NCBI GenBank assembly: GCA_004558865.1
Contig: SFCY01000011.1
Location: 1-27,373 of the forward strand
Direction: 5' to 3'
Source of the DNA: Bacteroidales bacterium
GTDB taxonomy: Bacteria; Bacteroidota; Bacteroidia; Bacteroidales; Bacteroidaceae
DNA length: 27,373 nt
The translations under genes and the position numbers were made by a program. Shown piece after piece: positions 1-7,048 of this stretch (positions within the stretch are counted from its first letter, which is position 1; every line of letters starts with the position of its first letter). The notes under the pieces are model-generated. The model worked only from the letters and a program-made list of their open reading frames with translations, was not told where the DNA came from and searched no databases.

Positions 1-97
1 GACTTGACGTTTTGAGACCGATAGATGCAGAAGACGACCGAAACGACAACTGCACTTTATCGATTATTCTATCAGCCTAATTTATAGAACCAGCCTT
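1..97 (+). repeat. Left copy of a dispersed repeat, inverted relative to the right end
   Basis: Bases 1-97 match the reverse complement of 27191-27287 with about six substitutions and a one-base difference in a T run. The match stops abruptly near 97, which marks the inner edge of the repeat. The left copy runs off the window edge, so its full length is unknown. No open frame is shared by both copies across the one-base indel. It could be the non-coding end of an insertion sequence or a family of dispersed non-coding repeats; the sequence here cannot decide. Confidence 0.9.
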
Positions 98-314
98 AAG
101 ACAAACGAAAGTTGACAATAAAAATAAAGGAATAGGATAGCCCCCCGCAGCTTCCTCCCTGCTCCGCGGTGAGCCGTGGCTGCGCGCCCTCTGTGCCTCT
201 CGGATCCCTTGGAAGGTGCTACTGCCCCGGGATGTCGAGGACGTGTGGGGTTGGAAAAGATGGCGTTTTTTCCGATTTCATCGCCAAAAACGTTTGCGGA
301 GAGAAAAAAATGAT
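98..314. other. Non-coding region between the left repeat and the ftsY promoter
   Basis: There is no supportable gene here. The first part is AT-rich (98-135); the rest is GC-rich, with short open frames that look like chance. A small dyad is possible at 261-292 (TGGCG with CGCCA, or CGTTTTT with AAAAACG), just upstream of the ftsY -33 box. No tRNA or terminator with a clear stem and T tract was seen. Confidence 0.6.
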
Positions 315-322
315 TATCTTTG
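293..322 (+). promoter_or_regulatory. Bacteroides-type promoter for ftsY
   Basis: TTTG at 293-296 and TATCTTTG at 315-322 are separated by 18 bases, matching the -33 and -7 elements of the Bacteroides primary sigma factor. Transcription would start a few bases after 322, leaving a leader of only about 15 bases before the ATG at 342. This argues against the in-frame start at 216, which lies upstream of the promoter. Confidence 0.75.
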
Positions 323-341
323 CAAAAAAAATATTGCATCC

Positions 342-1310
342 ATGGGATTATTCGGACTATTCAACAGGAAGAAGAAAGAGACGCTCGACCAGGGGCTGGG
401 CAAGACGAAGCAGAGCCTGATGGGCAAGCTGGCCCGTGCCGTGGCGGGCAAGAGCAAGGTTGACGACGACGTGCTGGACAATTTGGAAGAGGTGCTGATC
501 ACCTCCGACGTGGGTGTGGAGACGACGTTGAAGATCATCCGCAGGGTGGAGGAGCGCGTGGCCCGCGACAAATACGTGTCCACTGCCGAGCTCAACGGCA
601 TCCTGCGGGATGAGATAGCCTCGCTTCTGACAGAGAACAACGCCCGTGACATGGAAGGCTGGGATCTGCCCTCTGACCACAAGCCCTACGTGATATTGGT
701 GGTCGGGGTGAACGGTGTGGGCAAGACCACGACCATCGGCAAACTGGCTTGGCAGCTGCGTCAGGCGGGCAAGAAGGTGGTGCTTGGAGCTGCTGACACG
801 TTCCGTGCCGCCGCCGTGGAGCAGATACAGATTTGGGGCGATCGCGCGGGGGTTCCTGTTGTGAGGCAGCAGATGGGCTCCGACCCCGCCTCGGTGGCCT
901 TTGACACGCTGCAGAGCGCCAAGGCCCAGGGCGCCGACGTGGTTCTCATCGACACGGCTGGTCGGCTGCACAACAAGGTGGGGCTGATGAACGAGCTGAG
1001 GAAGATAAAGGACGTGATGAAGAAGGTGATGCCCCAGGCTCCCGATGAGGTGCTGCTCGTGCTCGACGGCAGCACGGGGCAGAACGCCTTCGAGCAGGCC
1101 AAGCAGTTCGCCGCCGTGACCAACATCACCTCGCTGGCCATTACCAAGCTCGACGGCACGGCCAAGGGCGGCGTGGTGATCGGCATCAGCGACCAGCTCA
1201 AAGTGCCGGTGAAATACATCGGGCTGGGCGAGGGCATGGAGGATCTCCAGCTCTTCAACAGAAGGGAGTTCGTCGACTCCCTGTTCGAGACCAACAACCA
1301 CGATTCATAA
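342..1310 (+). CDS. ftsY: Signal recognition particle receptor FtsY
   Basis: FtsY is the membrane-associated SRP receptor: a GTPase that docks SRP-ribosome complexes at the translocon during co-translational membrane insertion. The 322-residue protein has the N-domain helical bundle (about residues 15-100) followed by the G domain. G-motifs are GVNGVGKTT at 122-130, DTFRAAA at 152-158, DTAGR at 204-208 and TKLDG at 268-272. The acidic A domain found in E. coli is absent; the short basic N-terminus (MGLFGLFNRKKK) is typical of compact FtsY proteins and probably binds membrane. The ATG at 342 was chosen because the promoter at 293-322 excludes the in-frame upstream start at 216, and because family similarity begins there. 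rimO follows after 81 bases with no visible terminator, so the two are probably co-transcribed. Confidence 0.96.
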   Translation: MGLFGLFNRKKKETLDQGLGKTKQSLMGKLARAVAGKSKVDDDVLDNLEEVLITSDVGVETTLKIIRRVEERVARDKYVSTAELNGILRDEIASLLTENNARDMEGWDLPSDHKPYVILVVGVNGVGKTTTIGKLAWQLRQAGKKVVLGAADTFRAAAVEQIQIWGDRAGVPVVRQQMGSDPASVAFDTLQSAKAQGADVVLIDTAGRLHNKVGLMNELRKIKDVMKKVMPQAPDEVLLVLDGSTGQNAFEQAKQFAAVTNITSLAITKLDGTAKGGVVIGISDQLKVPVKYIGLGEGMEDLQLFNRREFVDSLFETNNHDS

Positions 1311-1391
1311 TACAAAATCCACAATTCGAAAAGACTTGGGGGGGCGCCATGCGGTTCCCGCTCCGAGCCATGCATCATCAGGAAGAAAGGA

Positions 1392-2690
1392 ATGAGACGG
1401 AACCAGATAGATTTTGTTACGATGGGCTGCTCCAAGAACCTCGTGGACTCGGAGCTGCTCATGCGGCAGTTTGAGGCCAACGGCTACCGCTGCGTCCACG
1501 ACGCCAAGCGGCCGCAGGGCGAGATAGCCGTCATCAACACATGTGGATTCATCGAGGCCGCCAAGGAGGAAAGCATCAACACCATCTTGGAGTTTGCCCA
1601 GGCCAAGCGCGAGGGGCGACTCAGAAAACTCTACGTGATGGGCTGCCTGTCGCAGCGCTACGCTGGTGAGCTGGAGAGTGAGATCCCCGAGGTGGACAAG
1701 TTCTACGGCAAGTTCAACTACCGGGAGCTTTTGGACGACTTGGGCAAGGCCGAGGCGCCCTCGTGCAGCGGCCAGCGCCACCTCACCACACCGCGTCACT
1801 ACGCCTATCTGAAGATTGCCGAGGGCTGCGACCGCCACTGCGCCTACTGCGCCATACCGCTCATCACGGGCCGCCACCACAGCCGCCCCATGGAGGAGGT
1901 TGTGGACGAGGCGAGGAGCCTCGTGGCCCAGGGCGTGAGGGAGCTGCAGGTGATAGAGCAGGAACTCACCTATTATGGCGTGGACCTCTACGGGCGGCGC
2001 CGCATCGCCGACTTGGTGGAGGCCCTGGCCGGGGTGGAGGGCGTGGAGTGGATTAGGTTGCACTATGCCTACCCCAACCAGTTCCCTCTGGAGCTGCTCG
2101 ACGTGATGGCGCGCCACGACAATGTGTGCAAGTATCTCGACATCGCCCTGCAGCACATATCCGATCGCATGCTGGACCGCATGCACCGCAACGTGACGCG
2201 CCGGGAGACCCTCGACCTCTTGGGCGAGATCAGGCGGCGCGTGCCGGGCATCGCCATCCGCACCACCCTCATGGTGGGGTTTCCTGGCGAGACGGAGGAG
2301 GACTTCGAGGAGCTGGTGGACTTCGTCAGGGCCCAGCGCTTCGAGCGCATGGGGGCTTTCGCCTATTCGGCCGAAGAGGGCACCTACAGCTGCGCCCACT
2401 ACGCGGACGACGTGGCGCCGGAGGAGAAGCAGCGGCGGCTCGACCGGCTCATGGACGTGCAGCAGCGCATCAGCGCGGAGCTTGAGGCCCAGAAGGTGGG
2501 GAGCGTGATGAGGACCATTATCGACCGCAAGGAGGGCGACTACTATGTGGGCCGCACCCAATACTCCTCGCCCGAGGTGGATCCCGAGGTGCTCATCCCC
2601 GCGGCCGGCCGACGGCTTCGCGTGGGCAGCTTCCACCAGGTGAGGATTACGGGCAGCGAGGAGTTCGACCTCTACGGCGAGGCACTCTGA
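1392..2690 (+). CDS. rimO: Ribosomal protein uS12 methylthiotransferase RimO
   Basis: This radical-SAM enzyme adds a methylthio group to the conserved aspartate of ribosomal protein uS12. The 432-residue protein has the three MTTase-domain cysteines Cys13, Cys51 and Cys85 that hold one iron-sulfur cluster. Its radical-SAM cluster motif is at Cys146-Cys150-Cys153 (GCDRHCAYC). A TRAM-type substrate-binding domain fills roughly residues 366-432. The NTCGF, LTYYG and MVGFPGE segments fit RimO better than the related tRNA enzyme MiaB. The ATG at 1392 follows a purine-rich AGGAAGAAAGGA stretch, an acceptable ribosome site. It sits in an ftsY-rimO-HU order with no promoter seen between the genes. 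Confidence 0.95.
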   Translation: MRRNQIDFVTMGCSKNLVDSELLMRQFEANGYRCVHDAKRPQGEIAVINTCGFIEAAKEESINTILEFAQAKREGRLRKLYVMGCLSQRYAGELESEIPEVDKFYGKFNYRELLDDLGKAEAPSCSGQRHLTTPRHYAYLKIAEGCDRHCAYCAIPLITGRHHSRPMEEVVDEARSLVAQGVRELQVIEQELTYYGVDLYGRRRIADLVEALAGVEGVEWIRLHYAYPNQFPLELLDVMARHDNVCKYLDIALQHISDRMLDRMHRNVTRRETLDLLGEIRRRVPGIAIRTTLMVGFPGETEEDFEELVDFVRAQRFERMGAFAYSAEEGTYSCAHYADDVAPEEKQRRLDRLMDVQQRISAELEAQKVGSVMRTIIDRKEGDYYVGRTQYSSPEVDPEVLIPAAGRRLRVGSFHQVRITGSEEFDLYGEAL

Positions 2691-2732
2691 GGCCCGCGGC
2701 AAGGCAACACAAAGAAAACGAAAGGCATAGGA

Positions 2733-3014
2733 ATGAACAACAAAGAGTTTATCAGCGAGCTGTCGGATCAGTCGGGCTACACCCGCGAGGACACCCTGCG
2801 CCTGGCCAAGAGCTTGGTGGAGGCCATGATGGCCGACTTTGAGCGTGGCGAGGCCGTGGCCATAGCGGGCTTCGGCAGTTTCGAGGTGAAGAAGCGCATG
2901 GAGCGGGTGCTGGTGAATCCCTCCACGGGAAAGAAGATGCTCGTGCCGCCGAAGCTCGTGCTCGGCTTCAAGCCCGTGTCGTCGGTGAAGGAACAATTGA
3001 AGAAGAAGGAGTGA
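2733..3014 (+). CDS. HU/IHF-family DNA-binding protein
   Basis: This is a small nucleoid protein expected to bind and bend DNA as a dimer. The 93-residue chain has the whole fold: two N-terminal helices, then GFGSFEVKKR and the beta-arm with VNPSTGKKM, including the proline used for intercalation, and a final helix ending in lysines. The length is normal for HU or IHF subunits. The ATG at 2733 follows an A-rich, weakly Shine-Dalgarno-like stretch. It lies 42 bases after rimO and only 3 bases before the larger HU-like membrane protein, so the two DNA-binding proteins are probably made together. Which HU/IHF paralogue this is cannot be settled by eye. Confidence 0.93.
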   Translation: MNNKEFISELSDQSGYTREDTLRLAKSLVEAMMADFERGEAVAIAGFGSFEVKKRMERVLVNPSTGKKMLVPPKLVLGFKPVSSVKEQLKKKE

Positions 3015-3017
3015 GCT

Positions 3018-4202
3018 ATGGGCAACATATCATCTTTGGCCCATCAGCTGGCCGATAAGCATCTCATGGGCGAGAAGGCCGCCGAGGGCTTCATCAAGAG
3101 TTTCTTCTCCGTGCTGATGGACGGTCTCCATCAGGACAAGGCAGTGAAGGTGAGGGGGCTGGGCACGTTCAAGGTGACGCGTGTGGCTCCGCGTGAGAGC
3201 GTTGACGTGAACACGGGGGAGCGAATCGTCATTGAGGGCCGCGACAAGATTACGTTCACGCCCGACGCCACGCTGCGCGACTGGGTGAACCGCCCGTTCG
3301 CGCAGTTTGAGACGGTGACGGTGAACGACGACGTGGACTTCGATGCTGTGGACCGCAAGTTCGCTTCCGACAGCAGCGGGGCCGTGGCCGAACTCTTGGG
3401 CGAGGCGGCCGGTAAGGCTTCAGGGGCCTCTGAGGTCTCCGAGTCCTCTGAGGTCTCCGAGTCCTCTGAGTCCTCCGAGCTCTCCGAGGTCTCTGAGTCC
3501 TCCGAGCTCTCCGAGGTCTCTGAGCTCTCCGAGCCCTCCGAGGTCTCCGAGCTCTCCAAGCCCTCTGAGTCCTCTGAGCCCTCCGAGCCCCAGCCGCAGA
3601 CACCACGCCGGATGGATGAGGCCAAGCTCATGGAGGAGCTGCGCAAGAGCAACCGCAAGGTGAGGGTGCTTTCGGTGATGATGGGCATCGTGGCCGCATT
3701 GGTGGTGGCATTGGTGGTGGTCAGTGTGATCGAGTGGGAAGGGTTCCACTTGAGGGAGAAGAAGACGCTGCCCGTCACTGTGAGTGAGGGCATCGTGGTG
3801 CCGCTCCATCCTGCGGAAAAGGGCGACAGCAGCCGTGGCCACGCATCCCCCGCCTCATCCCATGCGCCCTCGGCCCAGGAACATGCGCAAAGGGAGACTC
3901 CCAAGGCACAGCCAGATAACCGGCGCACCCCACAGCCCGCTCCCAAGGCCACACCCAAGGCGGAGAAGACCTTTAGCGATTATGTGGACAATGTCCGTGT
4001 GCGCACGGGCGCCTACACCATCACTGGCATCGACAGGACCGTGACCCTGAAGAGCGGCCAAACCCTTCAAGGCCTCAGCCGAACTTATCTCGGGCCGGGG
4101 ATGGAATGCTACATCGCGGCCGTGAATGGGGGGCGCACCGATTTCAAGGCCGGGGAGAAAATCCGCATCCCGTCGCTGAAGATGAAGCGTAGAAGAAAAT
4201 GA
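3018..4202 (+). CDS. HU-like domain / Ser-Glu-X repeat / membrane helix / LysM-like protein
   Basis: This 394-residue protein has an unusual modular layout. Residues 1-95 look like an HU-superfamily domain: an N-terminal helical region, then VRGLGTFKVTRV and a strand-rich arm (NTGERIVIEG, ITFTPDATLRDWV). Residues 138-191 are 18 consecutive Ser-Glu-X triplets, with one Ser-Lys-Pro. A basic stretch (RKSNRKVR) precedes one transmembrane helix at about 217-238. A Pro/Ala/Lys-rich linker follows, then a LysM-like module at about 331-386 (YTITGIDRTVTLKSGQTLQGL, AAVNGG, GEKIRIP). The positive-inside rule puts the HU domain in the cytoplasm and LysM in the periplasm. This suggests a tether between DNA and peptidoglycan. 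HU-type domains joined to the cell-wall-binding SPOR domain are known in Bacteroidetes; a LysM in that role is my inference. Exact function is unknown. Confidence 0.85.
   Translation: MGNISSLAHQLADKHLMGEKAAEGFIKSFFSVLMDGLHQDKAVKVRGLGTFKVTRVAPRESVDVNTGERIVIEGRDKITFTPDATLRDWVNRPFAQFETVTVNDDVDFDAVDRKFASDSSGAVAELLGEAAGKASGASEVSESSEVSESSESSELSEVSESSELSEVSELSEPSEVSELSKPSESSEPSEPQPQTPRRMDEAKLMEELRKSNRKVRVLSVMMGIVAALVVALVVVSVIEWEGFHLREKKTLPVTVSEGIVVPLHPAEKGDSSRGHASPASSHAPSAQEHAQRETPKAQPDNRRTPQPAPKATPKAEKTFSDYVDNVRVRTGAYTITGIDRTVTLKSGQTLQGLSRTYLGPGMECYIAAVNGGRTDFKAGEKIRIPSLKMKRRRK
3429..3590 (+). repeat. 18-unit, 9-bp in-frame Ser-Glu-X coding repeat
   Basis: This tract has a 9-base period of the form TCn-GAG-nnn, giving Ser-Glu followed by Val, Ser, Leu or Pro. 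Eighteen units run without interruption, apart from one unit in which Glu is replaced by Lys (Ser-Lys-Pro). The period keeps every reading frame open on both strands, which explains several long but meaningless open frames here. Unit gain or loss would keep the gene in frame. Confidence 0.93.
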
Positions 4203-4211
4203 CGCGTTTCC

Positions 4212-4242
4212 TTTGCAGCCTGCGGATTTTGTACTACCTTTG
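4212..4242 (+). promoter_or_regulatory. Bacteroides-type promoter for the outer-membrane barrel gene
   Basis: TTTG at 4212-4215 and TACCTTTG at 4235-4242 are 19 bases apart, a near-ideal -33/-7 pair. It starts only 10 bases after the preceding stop codon and leaves a leader of roughly 50 bases to the ATG at 4300. It should drive the barrel gene and probably recR and the genes behind it. Confidence 0.8.
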
Positions 4243-4299
4243 CAAGGACATTGTTGGAAACTACATACAAAGCTTGGAAAAGAAAAAACAATCAATATA

Positions 4300-4797
4300 A
4301 TGGACATGAGAAAAATCATCTTGACATTGGCATTGGCGCTCGTCACACTCTGTGCAAGCGCCCAGTTCCAAGAGGGCAAAGGCTACTTGGGGGCGTCGCT
4401 CACCGGCCTGGACACCCACTGGAACAGCAAGCATGGCTTCAATCTCGGCGTGGAGGCCAAGGCAGGCTTCTTCTTCACCGACGACTGGATGCTGCTGGCC
4501 CAGGCCGGCCTTGAGCATTATGGCAAGGAGAACAAGTCGGACAGAATCTTGGCCGGAGCTGGAATCCGTTACTACATCGTGCAGAACGGACTCTATCTGG
4601 GGCTCAACTGCAAGTACCTCCACGACGACCACAGCTATAACGACGTGATGCCGGGAGCCGAAATAGGATACGCTTTCTTCATCAACCGTTCCGTCACCAT
4701 CGAGCCCGCCGTGTACTACGACCACAGCTTCAACGACGCCGACTATTCCACTGTGGGATTCAAATTGGGGCTGGGCATCTATCTATTTGACGATTGA
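4300..4797 (+). CDS. Small outer-membrane beta-barrel protein
   Basis: This 165-residue secreted protein has a clear signal peptide (basic MDMRK, a hydrophobic stretch, then a CASAQ cleavage region). The mature part has alternating strands rich in Tyr, Phe and Gly, such as YLGASLTGL, GAGIRYYIVQNGLYLGL and VGFKLGLGIYLF, and ends in aromatic-hydrophobic residues. This fits the porin-like or OmpW-like eight-stranded barrel class common in Bacteroidetes; the ligand is unknown. The start at 4300 lies downstream of the promoter at 4212-4242, which excludes the in-frame start at 4213; the ATG at 4306 is an alternative. Its TGA stop overlaps the TTG start of recR. Confidence 0.85.
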   Translation: MDMRKIILTLALALVTLCASAQFQEGKGYLGASLTGLDTHWNSKHGFNLGVEAKAGFFFTDDWMLLAQAGLEHYGKENKSDRILAGAGIRYYIVQNGLYLGLNCKYLHDDHSYNDVMPGAEIGYAFFINRSVTIEPAVYYDHSFNDADYSTVGFKLGLGIYLFDD

Positions 4798-5414
4798 CAG
4801 TGGCCGGCCAACCTTATCCCTCCCAACTGCTGGAGAGGGCCGTCGGCGAGTTCAGCAAGCTGCCCGGAGTGGGGCGGAAGACGGCCCTAAGGCTTATGCT
4901 CCATCTGCTTAGGCAGCCGGTGGAGGAGGTCGATGCGCTGACCAGCGCCGTGGGCGACCTGCGCCACCACGTGAGATATTGCAAGGTGTGCCACAACATC
5001 AGCGATGAGGATGTCTGCCCCATCTGCTCCGACAAGAGGCGCGATAGCTCCGTTATCTGTGTGGTGGAGAACGTGCAGGACGTCATGGCCATAGAGAACA
5101 CCATGCAGTTCCATGGTCTCTATCACGTCTTGGGAGGGGTGATATCGCCCATGGACGGCGTGGGGCCAGGCGACCTTCAGCTCGACTCGCTTGTGGAGCG
5201 GGTGAAGGCCGGTGGCGTGGAGGAAGTGATTCTGGCCTTGGGCTCCACCATGGAGGGCGACACCACCAACTTCTACATCTCGCGCAAACTGAGCGCCCTG
5301 CCCGTGAGACTCACGCAGATAGCCAGAGGCATCAGCGTGGGCGACGAACTGCAGTATACCGACGAGGTGACGCTCGGTCGCTCCATCGTCAACAGGATAC
5401 CTTTTAGCAAGTAA
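4794..5414 (+). CDS. recR: Recombination mediator RecR
   Basis: RecR works with RecF and RecO to load RecA on single-stranded gaps. The 206-residue protein has the helix-hairpin-helix KLPGVGRKTALRL near residues 22-34, a four-cysteine zinc site (Cys63, Cys66, Cys75, Cys78) and a Toprim region from about residue 87 (CVVENVQDVMAIE). The conserved C-terminal part includes TQIARGISVGDELQYTDEVTLGRS. Length is normal. No ATG lies near the start of family similarity, so initiation must be at TTG 4794 or GTG 4800. The TTG overlaps the stop codon of the barrel gene (TTGA), suggesting translational coupling. Confidence 0.96.
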   Translation: MTVAGQPYPSQLLERAVGEFSKLPGVGRKTALRLMLHLLRQPVEEVDALTSAVGDLRHHVRYCKVCHNISDEDVCPICSDKRRDSSVICVVENVQDVMAIENTMQFHGLYHVLGGVISPMDGVGPGDLQLDSLVERVKAGGVEEVILALGSTMEGDTTNFYISRKLSALPVRLTQIARGISVGDELQYTDEVTLGRSIVNRIPFSK

Positions 5415-5420
5415 CCATAG

Positions 5421-5864
5421 ATGAGACAAATACAACATCAGCTGCAAATGCACTTCTGGGGCTGGCTGGCTCTCACGCTCTGCACCGTCGTGGCGTCGGA
5501 GGCCGACCTGCTGCCTGTGGGCTACGAGGCCTCGCAGACTCCCCGCGAGTTTGTGGTGGCTTTCATTATGGAGGCTCTGACCATTGCCGTGGTGCCTTTC
5601 GCCCTTTGGATGTTCAGGTGGAGACCCGTGGGTCGCCGGCTGCAAGAGGGCGGAGAGGGCGCGCTGCTGCGGTGGAGTCTCTTCAGGCTGTATATGCTCA
5701 TCCTGCCCATGGTGGCCAACGCGCTGCTCTACTATGCCTTTATGAACGTCGCCTTCGGCTATATGGGCATCATCCTCTTCCTGAGCCTGTTTTTCATCTA
5801 TCCTTCCAAGGCCCGCTGCCAGCAGGAACTGAAGGAACACCAACCCCACGACCGCCAGCCTTGA
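5421..5864 (+). CDS. Small integral membrane protein of unknown function
   Basis: This 147-residue protein is not recognised by family. It has about four hydrophobic segments, near residues 12-30, 46-63, 88-110 and 112-127, joined by short basic loops, and a polar tail ending in KEHQPHDRQP. It has no obvious catalytic motif. It starts 6 bases after recR, and its TGA overlaps the TTG start of the glycosyltransferase, so it is in the same operon. Its position beside a glycosyltransferase gives only a weak hint of an envelope role. Confidence 0.8.
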   Translation: MRQIQHQLQMHFWGWLALTLCTVVASEADLLPVGYEASQTPREFVVAFIMEALTIAVVPFALWMFRWRPVGRRLQEGGEGALLRWSLFRLYMLILPMVANALLYYAFMNVAFGYMGIILFLSLFFIYPSKARCQQELKEHQPHDRQP

Positions 5865-7048
5865 AACTCTCTGTCGTCATAGTAAGCTACAATGTGCGCT
5901 TCTACTTGGAGCAGTGCATCGCCTCGCTCCTTAGGGCCGCGCGGGGGATGGAGACCGAGGTGTGGGTGGTGGACAACCATTCGGGCGACGACTCGGTGGG
6001 GCTCATCCGCGAGCGGTTTCCCGAGGTGCATGTCGTGGCACAGTCGCAGAACCTCGGTTTTGCCAGAGCCAACAACATAGCCATCCGTCAGTCTGCGGGC
6101 GAGTATGTGCTTCTGCTCAACCCCGACACCATCGTGGCCGAGGACACGCTGCGCCAGGTGGTGGGCTTTCTCGACCTCCACCCCAAGGCCGGCGGCTGTG
6201 GCGTGAGGATGATGCATGTCGATGGCAGCGACGCCAAGGAGTCGCGTCGTGGACTCCCTGGGCCGATGACGGCCTTCTACAAGATGACGGGGCTCTGCGC
6301 CCGCTTCCCCAACCACCCCAAGCTGGGTCATTACTATATGAGCGGCATGCCCTGGGACGAGCCCGGAGAAATTGAGGTGGTGAGCGGTGCCTTCTTCGTG
6401 CTCAGGCACGAGGCCCTTGACAAAATAGGGCTGCTCGACGAGGACTTCTTCATGTATGGTGAGGACATCGACTTGAGCTATCGCCTGCTCAAGGGCGGCT
6501 ATGAGAACTGGTACGTGCCAGCCCGCATCCTCCACTACAAGGGGGAGAGCACGCAGAAGTCGTCGTTCCGCTATGTGCACGTCTTCTATGAGGCTATGCT
6601 CATCTTCTTCCACAAGCACTATAGCGGGCTGTCGCTCTTGGTGAGCATCCCCATCAAGCTGGCCATTCTGGGCAAGGCCCTGATGGCCCTCTCTTCGATG
6701 ATGTTCCAGCGCGCCAAGCGGAGTCTGGGCTTCTTCGACCGTCCGCCGCGTCCCTGCGCCTTTCTCTTCATCGGCAGTGAGACCAGCCTGCTCGACTGCC
6801 GCCGCATAGCCAAGGACAATGGTCTGGAGGCCAAGTTTGTGGTGGGAACGGAGCAGACCCTCCCCGACGGCCACCACTCTGGGGGGCTGGAGCCAAAGGC
6901 CAACTGCTGCGTGGTGTACGACACCGACTCATACAGCTTCGCATCCATCTTCCACATCTTCGCAGAACATCCCAAGGCGGGAGTGGTGATGGGCACCTTC
7001 TCCAAGCAGTCGGCTGCGGTGATAACGATAGGAGGAGTGTACAAATGA
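5861..7048 (+). CDS. Family 2 glycosyltransferase with extra C-terminal domain
   Basis: This is a GT-A fold enzyme likely to transfer a sugar from a nucleotide-sugar donor during surface glycan synthesis. The 395-residue protein begins with SVVIVSYNV, has VVDNHSGDDS at 37-45 and the metal-binding LLLNPDT at 84-90, then GAFFVLRHEA and the EDIDLSYRL motif at 201-209, as in rhamnosyl-type GT2 enzymes. Residues 255-285 are hydrophobic and may be membrane-associated. The last 100 residues (FLFIGSETSLLDC onward) form an additional domain that I do not recognise. No ATG fits; the TTG at 5861 directly precedes the first beta strand and overlaps the previous stop. The in-frame ATG at 5606 lies deep inside the upstream gene and was rejected. 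Confidence 0.88.
   Translation: MKLSVVIVSYNVRFYLEQCIASLLRAARGMETEVWVVDNHSGDDSVGLIRERFPEVHVVAQSQNLGFARANNIAIRQSAGEYVLLLNPDTIVAEDTLRQVVGFLDLHPKAGGCGVRMMHVDGSDAKESRRGLPGPMTAFYKMTGLCARFPNHPKLGHYYMSGMPWDEPGEIEVVSGAFFVLRHEALDKIGLLDEDFFMYGEDIDLSYRLLKGGYENWYVPARILHYKGESTQKSSFRYVHVFYEAMLIFFHKHYSGLSLLVSIPIKLAILGKALMALSSMMFQRAKRSLGFFDRPPRPCAFLFIGSETSLLDCRRIAKDNGLEAKFVVGTEQTLPDGHHSGGLEPKANCCVVYDTDSYSFASIFHIFAEHPKAGVVMGTFSKQSAAVITIGGVYK

Noticed and set aside
1305..2996. A 563-codon minus-strand open frame opposite rimO and HU
   Set aside because: It is rich in His, Leu, Ala and Val without domains, as expected from the reverse strand of a GC-rich gene. The + strand genes are clear.
3131..3958. Long open frames on the minus strand across the Ser-Glu-X repeat
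   Set aside because: The 9-base period keeps all frames open. The products are simple Ser/Glu or Arg-rich repeats with no family features, and they lie inside a well-supported gene.
5606..5860. The ATG at 5606 as start of the glycosyltransferase
   Set aside because: It lies within the upstream membrane protein gene, and the extra 85 residues lack similarity to GT2 enzymes. The TTG at 5861 directly precedes the first conserved strand.
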